Part shown: positions 10,911 to 19,921 of the stretch, piece by piece | Position numbering within the stretch: the stretch's first letter is position 1 | Layout: each line of letters starts with the position of its first letter | Assembly: GCA_963575745.1 (NCBI GenBank) | Contig: CAUYUJ010018059.1 | Location: 803,501 to 867,500, forward strand | Origin: Prorocentrum cordatum | Taxonomy: Eukaryota; Sar; Dinophyceae; Prorocentrales; Prorocentraceae | Reading direction: 5' to 3' | Length of the DNA: 64,000 nucleotides | The notes under the pieces: generated by a model | The model's input: the letters and a program-made list of their open reading frames with translations, nothing else | Told to the model about the DNA's origin: nothing | Databases searched by the model: none | Position numbers and translations under genes: made by a program

Positions 10911-11385
10911 GACGGTCCCGAGGGCCGCCGGGGGCCGGCGACGGCCACGAGGAAACCTCCCGTCGCGATCCCCACGACGCGAGCGCGCCGGGGACCTCTT
11001 GGGGAGGCCTGCGCTCCTCGGGCTGGCCTCTGCAGGTGCCTCCTGTGCGGCTGGCAGTGGCCGGGCGCCGAGGAGAGCGCCGTGGCGAAGAGGATCCGCC
11101 CCAGATCTCCGACGAGGCGTTTTTTTGTGTTCGATCTGGGCGCCCCTCCCCCCCAGACATGCTCGTGGCGTCGCTCGGAAGTGTGCACTTTGTCTCGGCG
11201 GGGATTGTTGAGGAGCATCCTGGAGCATCCTGCGGAAAAACCACGCACGGAACCGAAAAATAAGCACAGGGGATGGGCGTCCGAGCGATGGCCAGGTGCT
11301 GCGCCAAGGGGGACGAGCAGAGGCATCAGCATACAAGCTCGGGGGTCCGCCCGGACCTTCGAGCGTTCTTCTGTTTAGGTTACTC

Positions 11386-11476
11386 CTCCCCCTCCTCCTC
11401 CTCCTTCTCCTCCTCCTCCTTCTCCTCCTCCTCCTGCTTTTCCTCCTCCTCCTCCTCCTCCTCCTCCTCCTCCTCC
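11386..11476. repeat. (TCC)n tract at the left edge of the YR retroelement
   Basis: A CCTCCTCCTCCTCCTCC-type tract abuts repeat A1. A shorter CCTCCTCCTCC tract directly follows B2 at 33693, so the element appears to sit inside a TCC microsatellite. Confidence 0.9.
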
Positions 11477-11597
11477 TGCCCACTACTTCGTTGTAGATTG
11501 CCAGACGTCACAGCAGGAGAGGCCGCATTTCATGGCCATGGATCCGTGCAGCATTCCTTTGCCATTCCATTGCCATTTGAGGTCTCTTTGTTGCGCT
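11477..11597 (+). repeat. Split direct repeat A1
   Basis: A 121-bp block beginning TGCCCACTACTTCG and ending TTTGTTGCGCT, identical as read to A2 at 33387-33507 (offset 21910). It lies immediately upstream of the first ORF and contains an ATG at 11532 in a different frame from ORFa. Confidence 0.95.
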
Positions 11598-11613
11598 GAG
11601 ACCTTGCCGGGGG

Positions 11614-12024
11614 ATGGAGGCCGGGCTGGCGAGGCTGCTCCACGACGTCGGGCAGGCGCTGACCACCGCCTTCGTCGTCCGGGCCTCGGTGGCCGACTGC
11701 CCGGATTGCTGGTGCAGTCCGGCCTTGCACTGCCCAGCGCTGCAGTGCACGTGCCCCAGCGGCGAGGGCACCCTGGCGGCCGCCGCCACCCCGGGGTGCC
11801 CCGGGTCCCAGCTGGCCTGGGTGGCTGGCCTCTCGCTGCTCCTGGGCGCCGTGCTCGGGGCCGCGGCCGTCTCGTGGGCCTTGCGGCCTCGCCCGAGGGC
11901 GCTGGCGGCGCCCGCCGCGGCGCCCGTGGAGGCGGACAGCGCGCCGGCGGGCGACGACCTCGCGCACCTCGCGCTGGAGCAGGCAAAGGCCTTCCGCAGG
12001 ACGCCGGGTGCCGCCGCCTATTGA
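11614..12024 (+). CDS. YR-element ORFa: small Cys-rich single-pass membrane protein (136 aa)
   Basis: The ORF begins 17 bp after A1. Residues about 1-25 are an amphipathic leader and about 26-50 a Cys-rich segment with several CPxC-like pairs (ADCPDCWC, HCPALQC). A hydrophobic segment follows at about 67-92 (VAGLSLLLGAVLGAAA), then a basic turn and an Ala/Pro-rich tail. It ends TGA at 12022-12024, two bases before the ATG of the gag-like ORF, suggesting translational coupling. I do not recognise a family. A membrane-anchored Cys-rich protein is not a standard component of DIRS/Ngaro elements. It could anchor particles or be a regulatory leader; neither is shown. The reading is favoured over the long alternate frame because the alternate lacks conserved-looking features. 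Confidence 0.6.
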   Translation: MEAGLARLLHDVGQALTTAFVVRASVADCPDCWCSPALHCPALQCTCPSGEGTLAAAATPGCPGSQLAWVAGLSLLLGAVLGAAAVSWALRPRPRALAAPAAAPVEADSAPAGDDLAHLALEQAKAFRRTPGAAAY

Positions 12025-12026
12025 AG

Positions 12027-13445
12027 ATGGCTGCTGGGCCGTTGGCTGGAGGCTTCCACCTGACCAGGTATCGAGTGGGAGGCCCCGCTCTGTATCATGA
12101 GCGACTGGACATATTTCGCTCAGGGTACGTGATGACCCCGGACTTCGACGATTACGGCGAGACCACGAACCCAGACGCGGACGTGATGGAGATCCACTTC
12201 GTGCACGGGCAGGGCGGCAGGGCTGGAGGCATCCCGGAGAACCGGGTCTACAGGTTTCGCCGCTTGCCCACGGCGGCCGAGATCTGGAGCGCCCTCCGCC
12301 GCGGGGCAGCGCTGGGGTACGGGCCGTTGCCCGCTGGGCCCTTCCTCCTCACGCTGTCCGCGGTGAACTGTGCAGGCGCGCCGGCGGGCAGCATACCGCT
12401 GGCGGACCCGGCGATCGCGGGCCCCCCGCCGGGCGGCGTGGCCGGAGCTTACCCCGCGGCAGCGGTCCCAGGCGTGCTGGCGCTTCCTGGGGCGGCCCCG
12501 CCAGCCCCACCGGCGGCCGCGGCCGCGCCAGCGCCGGCAGCCGCGGCCCCAGCCGCCGTGGCCCCCGCCCCCGGGGCGGCCGCTGCTCCAGCGGGTCGGG
12601 CGCCGGCGGTGCCAGACACCGCGGCGGTTGCGCCGCAGCCGAGCGGGGAGCCCGCGCCAGGCTGGCACTGGGTGGCCGCCGAGGACGTCGACGGCGCCGT
12701 GACGTTCGGCACGAAGGTGGCCGTCGGGGTGCCGGGCGGAGCGACCCTCGTGGGCCGCGCGGGGCGCCGCGGGCTTCTCACGCTCGCCGGCGGCGCCGGA
12801 GCCAGCGCGGTGCTGCGGCAGGACAGCGAGATCCCGTGGTTCACGCAGGAGTACCGCGGGAGCGACGCGCGCACGCTCGAGATCCCTCCAGGAGCCGGGC
12901 AGCCAGGCGGCAACTCTCGGGAGTGGCGCGAGGTGGTGCAGCTCTGCCGCGAGGAAACCGTCCCGGGGTTTGGCGTAGCCCCGCCGAGGACGGCGCAGTG
13001 GTGTGCCAAGTACCAGGTGAAGGAGGGGGGCCCGGTCCTCCATCATGAGATGTGGAAGTCAAAGCGCAAGCTGAACCCAACCGACTTCGGGGTGGACATG
13101 CACGAGACGATCTCCAAGATGATCGAGGCCATGGGCTCGGCCGACCACCTGGACGTCTACAACTTGGCGAGCGCGGAGCTCGGCTACAGGAAGCTCCAGC
13201 TCATCGAGCACTACTGGGACGACAGGAGCGCGGAGCAGCAGCAGCACAACATGCGGATGCCCTTGGAGGAGGCCTTCGCATTCATGGGAGGTTCGAGGTC
13301 TCCCTCGATGGTGCGCCCCGAGCTGCTCGATTCGGTGTCGAAGGAGCTGGAGCGGATCCACAGCATCAAGAAGAACGCGAGGAAGCTGAGGGAGGAGCAG
13401 AAGGCCAACAAGGGCGGCCGGGACGCTCCTCACCCGAAGTCATGA
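12027..13445 (+). CDS. YR-element ORFb: gag-like protein (472 aa)
   Basis: The frame is open further upstream, but the ATG at 12027 follows the ORFa stop directly and starts the composition change. N-terminal residues 1-115 are mixed and globular-looking (HLTRYRVGGPALYHERLD). Residues about 115-215 are an Ala/Pro-rich linker. Residues 215-340 form a second mixed domain, and the C-terminal 130 residues are charged and helical (NPTDFGVDMHETISKMIEAM, then KKNARKLREEQKANKGG). There is no zinc knuckle. Position between the leader ORF and RT, size and low catalytic content fit a nucleocapsid/gag role by analogy with DIRS and Ngaro elements. Its TGA (13443-13445) overlaps the next ATG (13442-13444) as ATGA. 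Confidence 0.65.
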   Translation: MAAGPLAGGFHLTRYRVGGPALYHERLDIFRSGYVMTPDFDDYGETTNPDADVMEIHFVHGQGGRAGGIPENRVYRFRRLPTAAEIWSALRRGAALGYGPLPAGPFLLTLSAVNCAGAPAGSIPLADPAIAGPPPGGVAGAYPAAAVPGVLALPGAAPPAPPAAAAAPAPAAAAPAAVAPAPGAAAAPAGRAPAVPDTAAVAPQPSGEPAPGWHWVAAEDVDGAVTFGTKVAVGVPGGATLVGRAGRRGLLTLAGGAGASAVLRQDSEIPWFTQEYRGSDARTLEIPPGAGQPGGNSREWREVVQLCREETVPGFGVAPPRTAQWCAKYQVKEGGPVLHHEMWKSKRKLNPTDFGVDMHETISKMIEAMGSADHLDVYNLASAELGYRKLQLIEHYWDDRSAEQQQHNMRMPLEEAFAFMGGSRSPSMVRPELLDSVSKELERIHSIKKNARKLREEQKANKGGRDAPHPKS

Positions 13446-16381
13446 TGCTGGGCCCGCCCCCGGGACTGCCTCGACCCGGGGGCAATGCAGAAGAGGTGGT
13501 GGGCGGAGGCGACGACCACATGCAGCGGTCGCTCCTGCCCTTGCCAGTCCCTGACTGGCGTCGCGCGCAGGCTGCTGCCGGCGGCGGCGGCGGTCGCGCA
13601 GCGCGGCGTCGCCGCGCCAACAGGACGCTGCAGGGTGAGCTCGTGGCCGAGCTAGTAGTGGCGCTCAACCAGCTGGATGCCGGCTCTGATGACCCGCCGC
13701 GCCGTGCTGGCCAGGAGCCCAACAGGACGCAGCAGCTTTGCCTGGAGCATCTCGCCGATATCTGTGCGGCGATGGGCTCCATTCCTCCAGACTTGTCGAC
13801 CGAGGTGGCCCTCCGGGAGCTCCAGGTTGGCGCCGGCTACTCCGACGGCGAGCCCGTCACGGTGGCCCCCTTCGCGCACGACCTCGTGTCTCTGCCAGCT
13901 GTGGGCGGTACGCCTGTGCCCCTGAGCCAGTTGTTGGGAGACGACGGTCCAGACATCGTGCGAAGGTTCACCACTTCGAAGGTTTTGCCAATTCAAAGCG
14001 CCGAGATTTTTAAGAAGGAGGCTGGCTTCGCACGCCCTTACCTGGATCCAGTGCTGCGGCAGCCCGCGGCCTACCTGGCCTTCGTCGAGAGGATGAGGGA
14101 CGGTGGCATGCTGGAGTTCAGGGTCGATGAGGGCAATTTTGAGGAAGTCGGTCTATTCACCGTTTGGAAGAAGGATGGTCGCCAGCGCCTGGTGATCGAT
14201 TGCAGGGGCAGCAACTTCAGGTTCGCGGAGCCCGACAAGACCAGCTTGGCGTCCGGGGGCAGCTTCAGCTCCATCGAGCTGGCGCCGGGCGAGGTGCTGT
14301 GGACGGCGGGAGTCGACATAGCGGACGCCTTCTACAACATGGGCCTGCCGCCGGAGCTCCGGCACCTCTTCGCGCCCCCGCGGCTTCGGGCAGCGCAGCT
14401 CGGAGTGCGTGAGCTGGGTGGGCGTCCAGTTCCAGGCCGCGCTTGGGTGCGCCCGTGCTTGGCCGTTTTGCCTATGGGCTGGACGCATGCGCTCGACTTT
14501 TGCCAGAAAGTGCACAGAAATATCTTACTCCAGAAGGGAGGGTTTGAGAACGTTCCCGAAGTGGTCGATGGTATGCCGACGCCTCCCATCCAGGACGGGG
14601 CCTACACAGCCTATGTTGACAATTTCATTTCCTTTGGTGTGAGTCCTGACAGGCCTGCGGCCCTCCTGAGGTCGGCCCAAGAGGCCTTGAGCAGCGCGGG
14701 GCTCCCTCTTCACGATCCTGATCTTCCCGCCTCTGTGTCTGAGCAGCTGGGTTGGGTCTTCGACGGAGAGCGTGGAGCTGTGAGGCCGAAGAGTCGTCGT
14801 GCTTGGAGGCTTCGTCTTGGGATCCAGGGTTTGCTTGCTCGTGGGCACGCTTCGGGACGACAAGTAGGGAAGATTGCTGGTCACTTCGCGTTCATTGCTA
14901 TGTCGAGGCGCCCGCTCTTGGCCGTATTTAGTTATGTGTATGCCTTCTCGAGGAAGTACTTCGATCGGGTGATGAAGCTGCCGCCGTCTGTCCGCCGTGA
15001 GCTTCGTTGGGCCGCCTCCCTGATCCCCCTGGCCTGGGCTGATCTCCGGGCCACCTGGTCTCCCAGGGTCTACGCGAGCGACGCTAGCGAGGAGGGGGGG
15101 GGCGTGTGCCAGAAGGAGGCCGACCTGGGAGCAATTCGGGGTGCTGGGAGGCACGGGGAGAGGTGGCGATTTCGACGAGCAGCTGCTTCGCGACCTCGCG
15201 ATTGCCTCTTCGAGCAGAGCGACCCGCCGACCGCCGACACCGCGAAGGTCGAGCCGATCGCCGAGTTCGTCGTGTCGCCGGAGGTGGAGCCCGTCGTGTC
15301 GCCGGAGGTGGCGGTGGAGGATCCAGAGGGTAACTTGTGGAAGGTCCCGGAGGTGGAGGAGGAGCTGTACGGGGGGAGGTGGCAGGTCGTGTCGAGCGGA
15401 GGGTGGGCCCGGTCCGAGAAGATCATCGTCCTCGAAGGTCGGGCGCTCGTTCATTCTCTTAGGCACGCACTTCGCGACTCGAAGTCTTTCGGTAAGCGTA
15501 TCCTCTTCCTTTGCGATAACATGGGGCTCGTGTGTGCTATGGAGAAGGGCCGCTCCTCAGCTGGGGGAGTCCTCCGCGTCGCCCGGCAATGGGCCGCCTG
15601 GTGCCTGGCGGGCGCGGTGCAGGCCTCGGTGCGCTGGATTCCGTCTGAACGGAACGTCGCCGATGCGCCGTCGCGCCGCCACATCCCCCTCGGGGTTTGG
15701 CTCGACAGCGCCGCGGCGGACACTGCCGACGGCTTCGAGCAGTGGGCCGTCCGGGACGCCGGGCGCAGCAGCCAGCAGGCCGACTGCCGCAGCGCCGGCC
15801 TCGAGCTCGCCGAGCTGGCCGTCCGCGAGCCTGCCGTCGGCGCTCTGCGGGGCGCCCGCCGGCCCGCACGCCCTGCGGCGAGGCGGTCCGCTGGCCGAGC
15901 GGCCTCAGCCTCGGAGGGGGCGGCACCTGAGTGCAGTCGCGGCCCAGTCGCGCCAGGAGCAGCGGGCGCCGCCACCACCCGCGGCCCGGAGCCGCAAGAT
16001 GGCGCGAGCTGCGAGGCGCGGGCAGGGAGCTACTGCTGCTGCTCGTCGGACGGCGCTCCGAGGCCCTGGATCGCTGCTGCAGCGGGCGTCGGTGACTCCG
16101 AAGACCGTGGCCCAGTACGACGGTCTGTGGCAGGACATCCTTCGCATGTGGCTGCGGCTGCGTCCGGCGGGCTCCCTGCAGGCGGAGCCGGGCGACGACG
16201 AGACGGACTTCGTGGTCGCCAGCTGGATGGACCAGGAGTACTCGTTCGGGGAGCTGGCGCAGAGGGGCACCAAGGGGCTAGCGGCGGTGAAGTACTTCCG
16301 GCCGCAGTTCGCAAAGTCGGGAGGGCTCTCCCTTCCGCGCTCGGCACAGGCCTCCCTGAGGTTCCGTGGCAATTTAAATAA
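13442..16381 (+). CDS. YR-element ORFc: reverse transcriptase plus RNase H (up to 979 aa)
   Basis: The start is the ATG in the ATGA overlap with ORFb. RT motifs from residue about 235: FTVWKKDGRQRLVIDCRGSN, then GVDIADAFYNMGLP (motif A Asp), LPMGWTHA (motif B) and YVDNFISFG near residue 391 in place of the usual YxDD. RNase H follows: YASDAS near 544, a charged insertion with SPEV repeats, EGRAL, LCDNMG near 692 and WIPSERNVADAPSR near 733, a typical C-terminal motif of the RNase H fold. After about residue 760 the frame is Ala/Arg-rich and overlaps the recombinase ORF in the +1 frame, so the true C-terminus is probably earlier than the stop at 16381. The YVDN motif lacks the second catalytic Asp, so activity is uncertain. 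Confidence 0.88.
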   Translation: MMLGPPPGLPRPGGNAEEVVGGGDDHMQRSLLPLPVPDWRRAQAAAGGGGGRAARRRRANRTLQGELVAELVVALNQLDAGSDDPPRRAGQEPNRTQQLCLEHLADICAAMGSIPPDLSTEVALRELQVGAGYSDGEPVTVAPFAHDLVSLPAVGGTPVPLSQLLGDDGPDIVRRFTTSKVLPIQSAEIFKKEAGFARPYLDPVLRQPAAYLAFVERMRDGGMLEFRVDEGNFEEVGLFTVWKKDGRQRLVIDCRGSNFRFAEPDKTSLASGGSFSSIELAPGEVLWTAGVDIADAFYNMGLPPELRHLFAPPRLRAAQLGVRELGGRPVPGRAWVRPCLAVLPMGWTHALDFCQKVHRNILLQKGGFENVPEVVDGMPTPPIQDGAYTAYVDNFISFGVSPDRPAALLRSAQEALSSAGLPLHDPDLPASVSEQLGWVFDGERGAVRPKSRRAWRLRLGIQGLLARGHASGRQVGKIAGHFAFIAMSRRPLLAVFSYVYAFSRKYFDRVMKLPPSVRRELRWAASLIPLAWADLRATWSPRVYASDASEEGGGVCQKEADLGAIRGAGRHGERWRFRRAAASRPRDCLFEQSDPPTADTAKVEPIAEFVVSPEVEPVVSPEVAVEDPEGNLWKVPEVEEELYGGRWQVVSSGGWARSEKIIVLEGRALVHSLRHALRDSKSFGKRILFLCDNMGLVCAMEKGRSSAGGVLRVARQWAAWCLAGAVQASVRWIPSERNVADAPSRRHIPLGVWLDSAAADTADGFEQWAVRDAGRSSQQADCRSAGLELAELAVREPAVGALRGARRPARPAARRSAGRAASASEGAAPECSRGPVAPGAAGAATTRGPEPQDGASCEARAGSYCCCSSDGAPRPWIAAAAGVGDSEDRGPVRRSVAGHPSHVAAAASGGLPAGGAGRRRDGLRGRQLDGPGVLVRGAGAEGHQGASGGEVLPAAVRKVGRALPSALGTGLPEVPWQFK
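15999..16355 (+). pseudogene. YR-element ORFd, 5' part: tyrosine recombinase N-terminal (core-binding) domain, broken
   Basis: In the frame +1 to ORFc. The ATG at 15999 gives about 119 residues, starting with a basic Arg/Ala-rich stretch. VTPKTVAQYDGLWQDILRMW fits the SAM-like core-binding helices of tyrosine recombinases, and the part ends LPRSAQAS. The reading breaks at about 16355, where the conserved LKGW motif should follow. That motif resumes at 31692 in the same frame. The residual ORF to 16568 runs into the inserted DNA and is not native. Confidence 0.75.
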
Positions 16382-16414
16382 CCGCCACGAGTCGGCAATT
16401 AAAAATAAACGCCA
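16367..16414. repeat. Left paired AT-rich palindromic modules L1 and L2
   Basis: L1 (16367-16387) reads TGGC, a 13-bp A/T-rich core and GCCA. L2 (16393-16414) reads CGGC, a 14-bp A/T core and GCCA, 5 bp apart. L1 matches right module R2 at 18 of 21, and L2 matches R1 at 19 of 22, in direct orientation. Each module is itself a weak palindrome. Confidence 0.8.
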
Positions 16415-16656
16415 AGAAAAATATTGCCAAAGTATGGTTTTCTCACAGCGCCATCAAAAAGTCGCACGAGTGCGGTTAGAAACAAGCGAGTCGCAACTTG
16501 GAAGCAACCTGATGCCATCGATGGCATCACTGATTGCGATAGCGCCCCATGGGGATGAGACAACATAGCATATGATATGTAAAGGCAGCGCGCAAACCCC
16601 ACGGTGTTTACAACTTCGCGCAGATATGCGCTACAGCAATTGCTCTGTTGAACCAT
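16399..16656 (-). CDS. Small unrecognised ORF downstream of the spliced-leader relic (85 aa)
   Basis: On the minus strand the ATG at 16656 lies about 75 nt downstream of the SL relic, and the ORF runs into the left terminal modules. The product is mixed with a hydrophobic middle and no family I recognise. Its only support is its position after the SL-like sequence, as expected of a retroposed trans-spliced mRNA. It may be chance. Confidence 0.25.
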   Translation of the reverse strand: MVQQSNCCSAYLREVVNTVGFARCLYISYAMLSHPHGALSQSVMPSMASGCFQVATRLFLTALVRLFDGAVRKPYFGNIFLGVYF

Positions 16657-16730
16657 ATTACGCGCTTAAGTCGTAGAGCGTTGCTCTCGAACCCACGCGG
16701 ATCCAGGCAACGTTTGATCGAGGGCGTTGG

Positions 16731-16752
16731 CTTGAGCAAAAATGGCTACGAT
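16731..16752 (-). ncRNA. Dinoflagellate spliced-leader relic (22 nt)
   Basis: The minus strand reads AT followed by CGTAGCCATTTTTGCTCAAG. The conserved dinoflagellate leader is D-CCGTAGCCATTTTGGCTCAAG, so 20 of 22 positions agree (a C-to-T near the start and a G-to-T after the T run). No Sm-like site or donor GT follows as in an SL RNA gene; the next bases are CCAACGCC. It is best read as a leader copied into the genome with a reverse-transcribed trans-spliced mRNA. Confidence 0.75.
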
Positions 16753-16766
16753 TCTGATTTGGTCAT

Positions 16767-16865
16767 AGTTCTTCTCCTCCTCCTCGACCTCCTCCTCCTC
16801 CTCCCCCCCCTCTTCTTCCTCCTCCTCTTCTTCCTCATCTTCCTCCTCCTCTTTCTTTTATTACT
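16767..16865. repeat. (TCC)n-rich tract
   Basis: Polypyrimidine TCC/TCT run inside the insert, 15 bp from the SL relic. Confidence 0.9.
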
Positions 16866-16968
16866 ATCTTCCTTTGGAGCTCCTTCTCTTCGTTGCGTTT
16901 CCTCCTAGCCGTCGCAGTCGTTCCTTTGCAGGCCGTCATCCCTGCACGTCGAAACGATCAGCCGATCA

Positions 16969-17545
16969 TTGTCTCTCAATCCTCGTCAGTGAGACAGGCT
17001 CTACTCGCGGGACAACGGTAAAACCGATGCCCCCAAGTTGGGCATCCTCCCGAACTGGCCCGATGAGGCCATATATCTGGCCCTCGTCGGCCCAGCGCAA
17101 GTCGGGCATAAAGAAACGGTAGGCCAAAGCATCTACCTCGCGCGGCGGGAAGATTACATAACCTGGCCAGTAAAGCCAGCGAATCGTCAAACGCCCAGGC
17201 ATCTCGTACGCCTCTGCCCTGGTGATGTCGGATCCTGGCCAGTCTTGCGAGATAATCTCGCTGTAACCTTGCGCGCCCCCGCCCTTGAAATGTTACCGCC
17301 CCCCCTCCCTGTTCACTCGACCCCAGTGTCACCAAAAACCAGTTGCCCCAATCGGTCACCAGGCCATAGGGTTTATCGAAAACAGTCGTGGGGTGGGGGC
17401 GTGGCGATCCGACGGTCCCAGTGGCCTTTCTGAGGACCATGATGCTTATTTTGTCGATGTCCGACGCAGCCCAAGTCGAGCATATGTTTGCAAGGTTCCT
17501 GATCGAGCGCGCCATGTTTTTGCCAGCTTTCAAGGGGCGGGGCAT
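16969..17545 (-). pseudogene. Possible minus-strand coding remnant in two frames
   Basis: An upstream piece contains DKPYGLVTDWGNWFLVTLG. A downstream piece in another frame contains IISQDWPGSDITRAEAYE and YWPGYVIFPPREVDAL and ends TRIERQ-stop near 16969. Both have the look of real protein, with varied composition and no repeat underlay. They need either an intron or a frameshift around 17280-17330 to join. I do not recognise a family. It lies on the same strand as the other coding segments of the insert. Confidence 0.4.
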
Positions 17546-17581
17546 GGACGGAACAATAGCACTGGGGGCAGGACGGAAGGC

Positions 17582-18856
17582 GCATTATAGATGAAGCTGT
17601 TTGAAGTTGAAGGGGAACGGATTTCAGGGGTAAGATGTACGCGCAGGCCCGTTTAGGATGACATCGATTACATTCCAGGTGGCAACCCCGCCCATGTGCA
17701 TGGCATGATCCATGTTAACGGGTTGATGCCATGCCGATGCCCCGCCCCGTGGGCAGTTTCGAGCCCCCGTGCCCTAATAGCGGGTAAGGGTGGGTCGCCG
17801 TCCGTCGTCCGTCGTCGTGCGCCGCCGTCGCCGTCGTCGTCTTCACCATCCGTCGTTATCAATATGCACCCCCTCTGCCGCGACCAGCCCCCGCCGCGGC
17901 CGCCAGGGGGGAAGGTGGTGGGGGGGAGGGGGGAGAGGAAGAGCAGGAAGCGAGGCGGGACAAGAGGGGGATGACGATGGGGAGGACGAGGGGAATGTTG
18001 GTAAAGAAGGGTGAGGACGAGCGGGGAGTGAAAGATACTCCGAAGCTGGGATGGCCGTCTTCACACCCCTCGGCAGATCCTCCGCTCTCCAGCATCATCC
18101 CGTCTCCACTTCCTCGGTCCTCTTCCTCCTCACTTTCCTCCTCCTCCGTCCTAGCTCTTCCTCCTCCTCGTCCTCCTCCTCTTCCGCGTCCGTTTCACCG
18201 TCTTCCCGCCATTCCTCTCCAGCTCCCCACCGTCCTCCTCATCCCAACCGTCAGCGGCATTCCAATTCCCTATCCAATTGGCGGTCGCGACAGGGCGTCG
18301 ATAAAGCAACGCCGAGATTGGGCAGATCGTTGACGCATCAGCCCTCGCCTCACTCAACTCACAAGCGGCGTTGGCATTGCATTGACGTTGCGTTGAAGTT
18401 GCATTGACTTTGCATTGACCTATGCTGTGCGTCCGTTTGCACATTCAGAGATGCACCTATGGATGTATGCACATATGGATGTATGCGTCGGCTCGCAGAC
18501 CAAATACCTGCGTGCGTCGACCCCACGCTGGACTCGGCTCGAGGAGTGGCGCTGATGTTCAAATTGCATCGCCTTCTTCACCTCGAGAAGCGCGATGCCA
18601 TCAGCGGGTCGGTTCCCGATTCGGTTGCTCGCTCGATCGCCACGGCTGCACGACAAGCTGTTGACCTCCCTTCTGGAGGCAATCTGGCACGACGGGCACG
18701 CAGAGTGGCTAGGTAAGGAGATCAGACATTATTGATGACGCTCCGCCTCCTGCGTCCTCCTCGTCCTCCTCTTTGTTATCATTATCCTCCTCTTCCTCCT
18801 CCTCCTCATCCTCCTCCTTATCCTCCTTCTAGCCAGCCACTGCAAAACTCATGACG
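17582..18856. other. Gene-free interval in the insert with microsatellites
   Basis: Holds CCGTCGTCGT-type repeats (17790-17850), GA/GG-rich DNA (17905-18030), TCC tracts (18100-18195 and 18740-18830) and an 11-bp GTCAATGCAAN minisatellite in reverse orientation (18363-18422). No coding region can be supported. Confidence 0.6.
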
Positions 18857-19147
18857 CTAGCGGGAACCCGCATTGCTCAAAGATATCTCAACAGCATCGG
18901 CAATGGCTGACGCTAGCTCTGAAGTGTACTCCTCTGACTTCTTCTGAGCCTTGGAGCCACTGACCCAGCCTGTAGAAGACCACGAGCGGTCTCCCTCGGC
19001 AGCAGGCTTGTACCTGGGCGTCACCTTGTGCAGCGGCTCGGCAGGGCCCCCATCCTCTATCGATGGGTACCAAGAGGGTTGCCGAACGCGATTGGCTCGA
19101 ACGATGGCCATCTGAGTTTTCAGCCCCCTATCTTGGATCAACACCAC
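18857..19147 (-). CDS. Putative terminal exon of the minus-strand methyltransferase-like gene (up to 96 aa)
   Basis: The segment reads as non-repetitive protein with VRQPSWYPSIEDGGPAE, a basic stretch (KVTPRYKP) and a helical end SELASAIADAVEISLSNAG before a stop. It lies 100 bp downstream of the second methyltransferase-like exon on the same strand, which is the reason for linking them. The upstream boundary is not defined and the family is unknown. Confidence 0.35.
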   Translation of the reverse strand: MVLIQDRGLKTQMAIVRANRVRQPSWYPSIEDGGPAEPLHKVTPRYKPAAEGDRSWSSTGWVSGSKAQKKSEEYTSELASAIADAVEISLSNAGSR

Positions 19148-19252
19148 TGGCGCTTCCTAGATCTAGGGCGCGCCAGTGTTCACCCAACTCGTTGCGAAAG
19201 CCAATCATTCGAACCATTGGGGGCGCAAACATGTTTGGCAGTGACCAGTCAT

Positions 19253-19660
19253 TTACTTTCCATCGGGCACAGTACCCCGAGCAGAACACAAAGGGACGAT
19301 CCACCACCGTGCCGTGCCCGTGGAACGTAAATCACAGACAGCCTCCTGAATTGTTTCTGAAACCGCCAGCAGTTCCTGTTCCTTGACAGCCTTGTCGGCA
19401 TAGGCCCTGTTTGACGATAGAGACGCCCACGCCTTGTCCGACCAACTCGATTGTATTTCAAAAGGTTTTCTGGTGCCTGCGCCAAACGCGCCCCCGTACG
19501 TGACCCGCCTCCTGGCGCGGAGCCACCAAAGAGACGACCTGACTGCCTGGAAGCGGTAGAGCAGCGACGCGAGCGGCTGCTCGACGCAGAAGAAGACGCC
19601 TCTCACGCCGCAGAGCGCCAGCAACCACGACCTTGCGGGCTCGCTGGCGGGGAGGATGGG
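19253..19660 (-). CDS. C5-methyltransferase-like gene of the insert, second half (exon 2)
   Basis: Contains ALCGVRGVFFCVEQPLASLLY followed by GGAFGAGTRKPFEIQSSW. The E-Q-P occupies the place of the ENV motif VI of cytosine-C5 methyltransferases, and the GAFGA-x-x-x-KP segment follows as in dinoflagellate copies I would expect of this type. The open frame reaches back to about 19665 with no ATG, as expected of an internal exon; a CAG acceptor near 19650 is plausible. Together with 19922-20539 it makes one methyltransferase fold. Confidence 0.6.
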   Translation of the reverse strand, partial: PILPASEPARSWLLALCGVRGVFFCVEQPLASLLYRFQAVRSSLWWLRARRRVTYGGAFGAGTRKPFEIQSSWSDKAWASLSSNRAYADKAVKEQELLAVSETIQEAVCDLRSTGTARWWIVPLCSARGTVPDGK

Positions 19661-19921
19661 GCTTTACATTGAAGAGGCGTTGGTGTTATGGGGGGGGGGG
19701 GGGCAGGGTAAGCTTTAACGTTGGGAGCTTGGTGGCATCAGACGGGAGCCTGATGGCATCGGAACGGGGCCTGGTGGCGTCAAGGAGGGCGGTGGCCTGC
19801 GGCTGCTGTTTAACAATCCTAAAAGGAACAACCTCTTACGGAACCTTGAGCTCTTGGGGTGGCCCACAGTAATAAACCGACCAACGACGGCGACTAGACG
19901 ACTACAAGAAGGATCGATGAT

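Noticed and set aside
10612-11483. Arg/Ala/Gly ORFs on both strands
   Set aside because: GC composition and repeat F explain them; no motif.
11532-12026. N-terminal 165 residues of the long gag-like frame
   Set aside because: Arg/Gly-rich, out of frame with ORFa, and starts inside repeat A1; the ATG at 12027 is a better start.
13052-13441. N-terminal 130 residues of the longest RT ORF
   Set aside because: This stretch overlaps the gag-like ORF in another frame and has no RT features; the ATGA overlap at 13442 is the better start.
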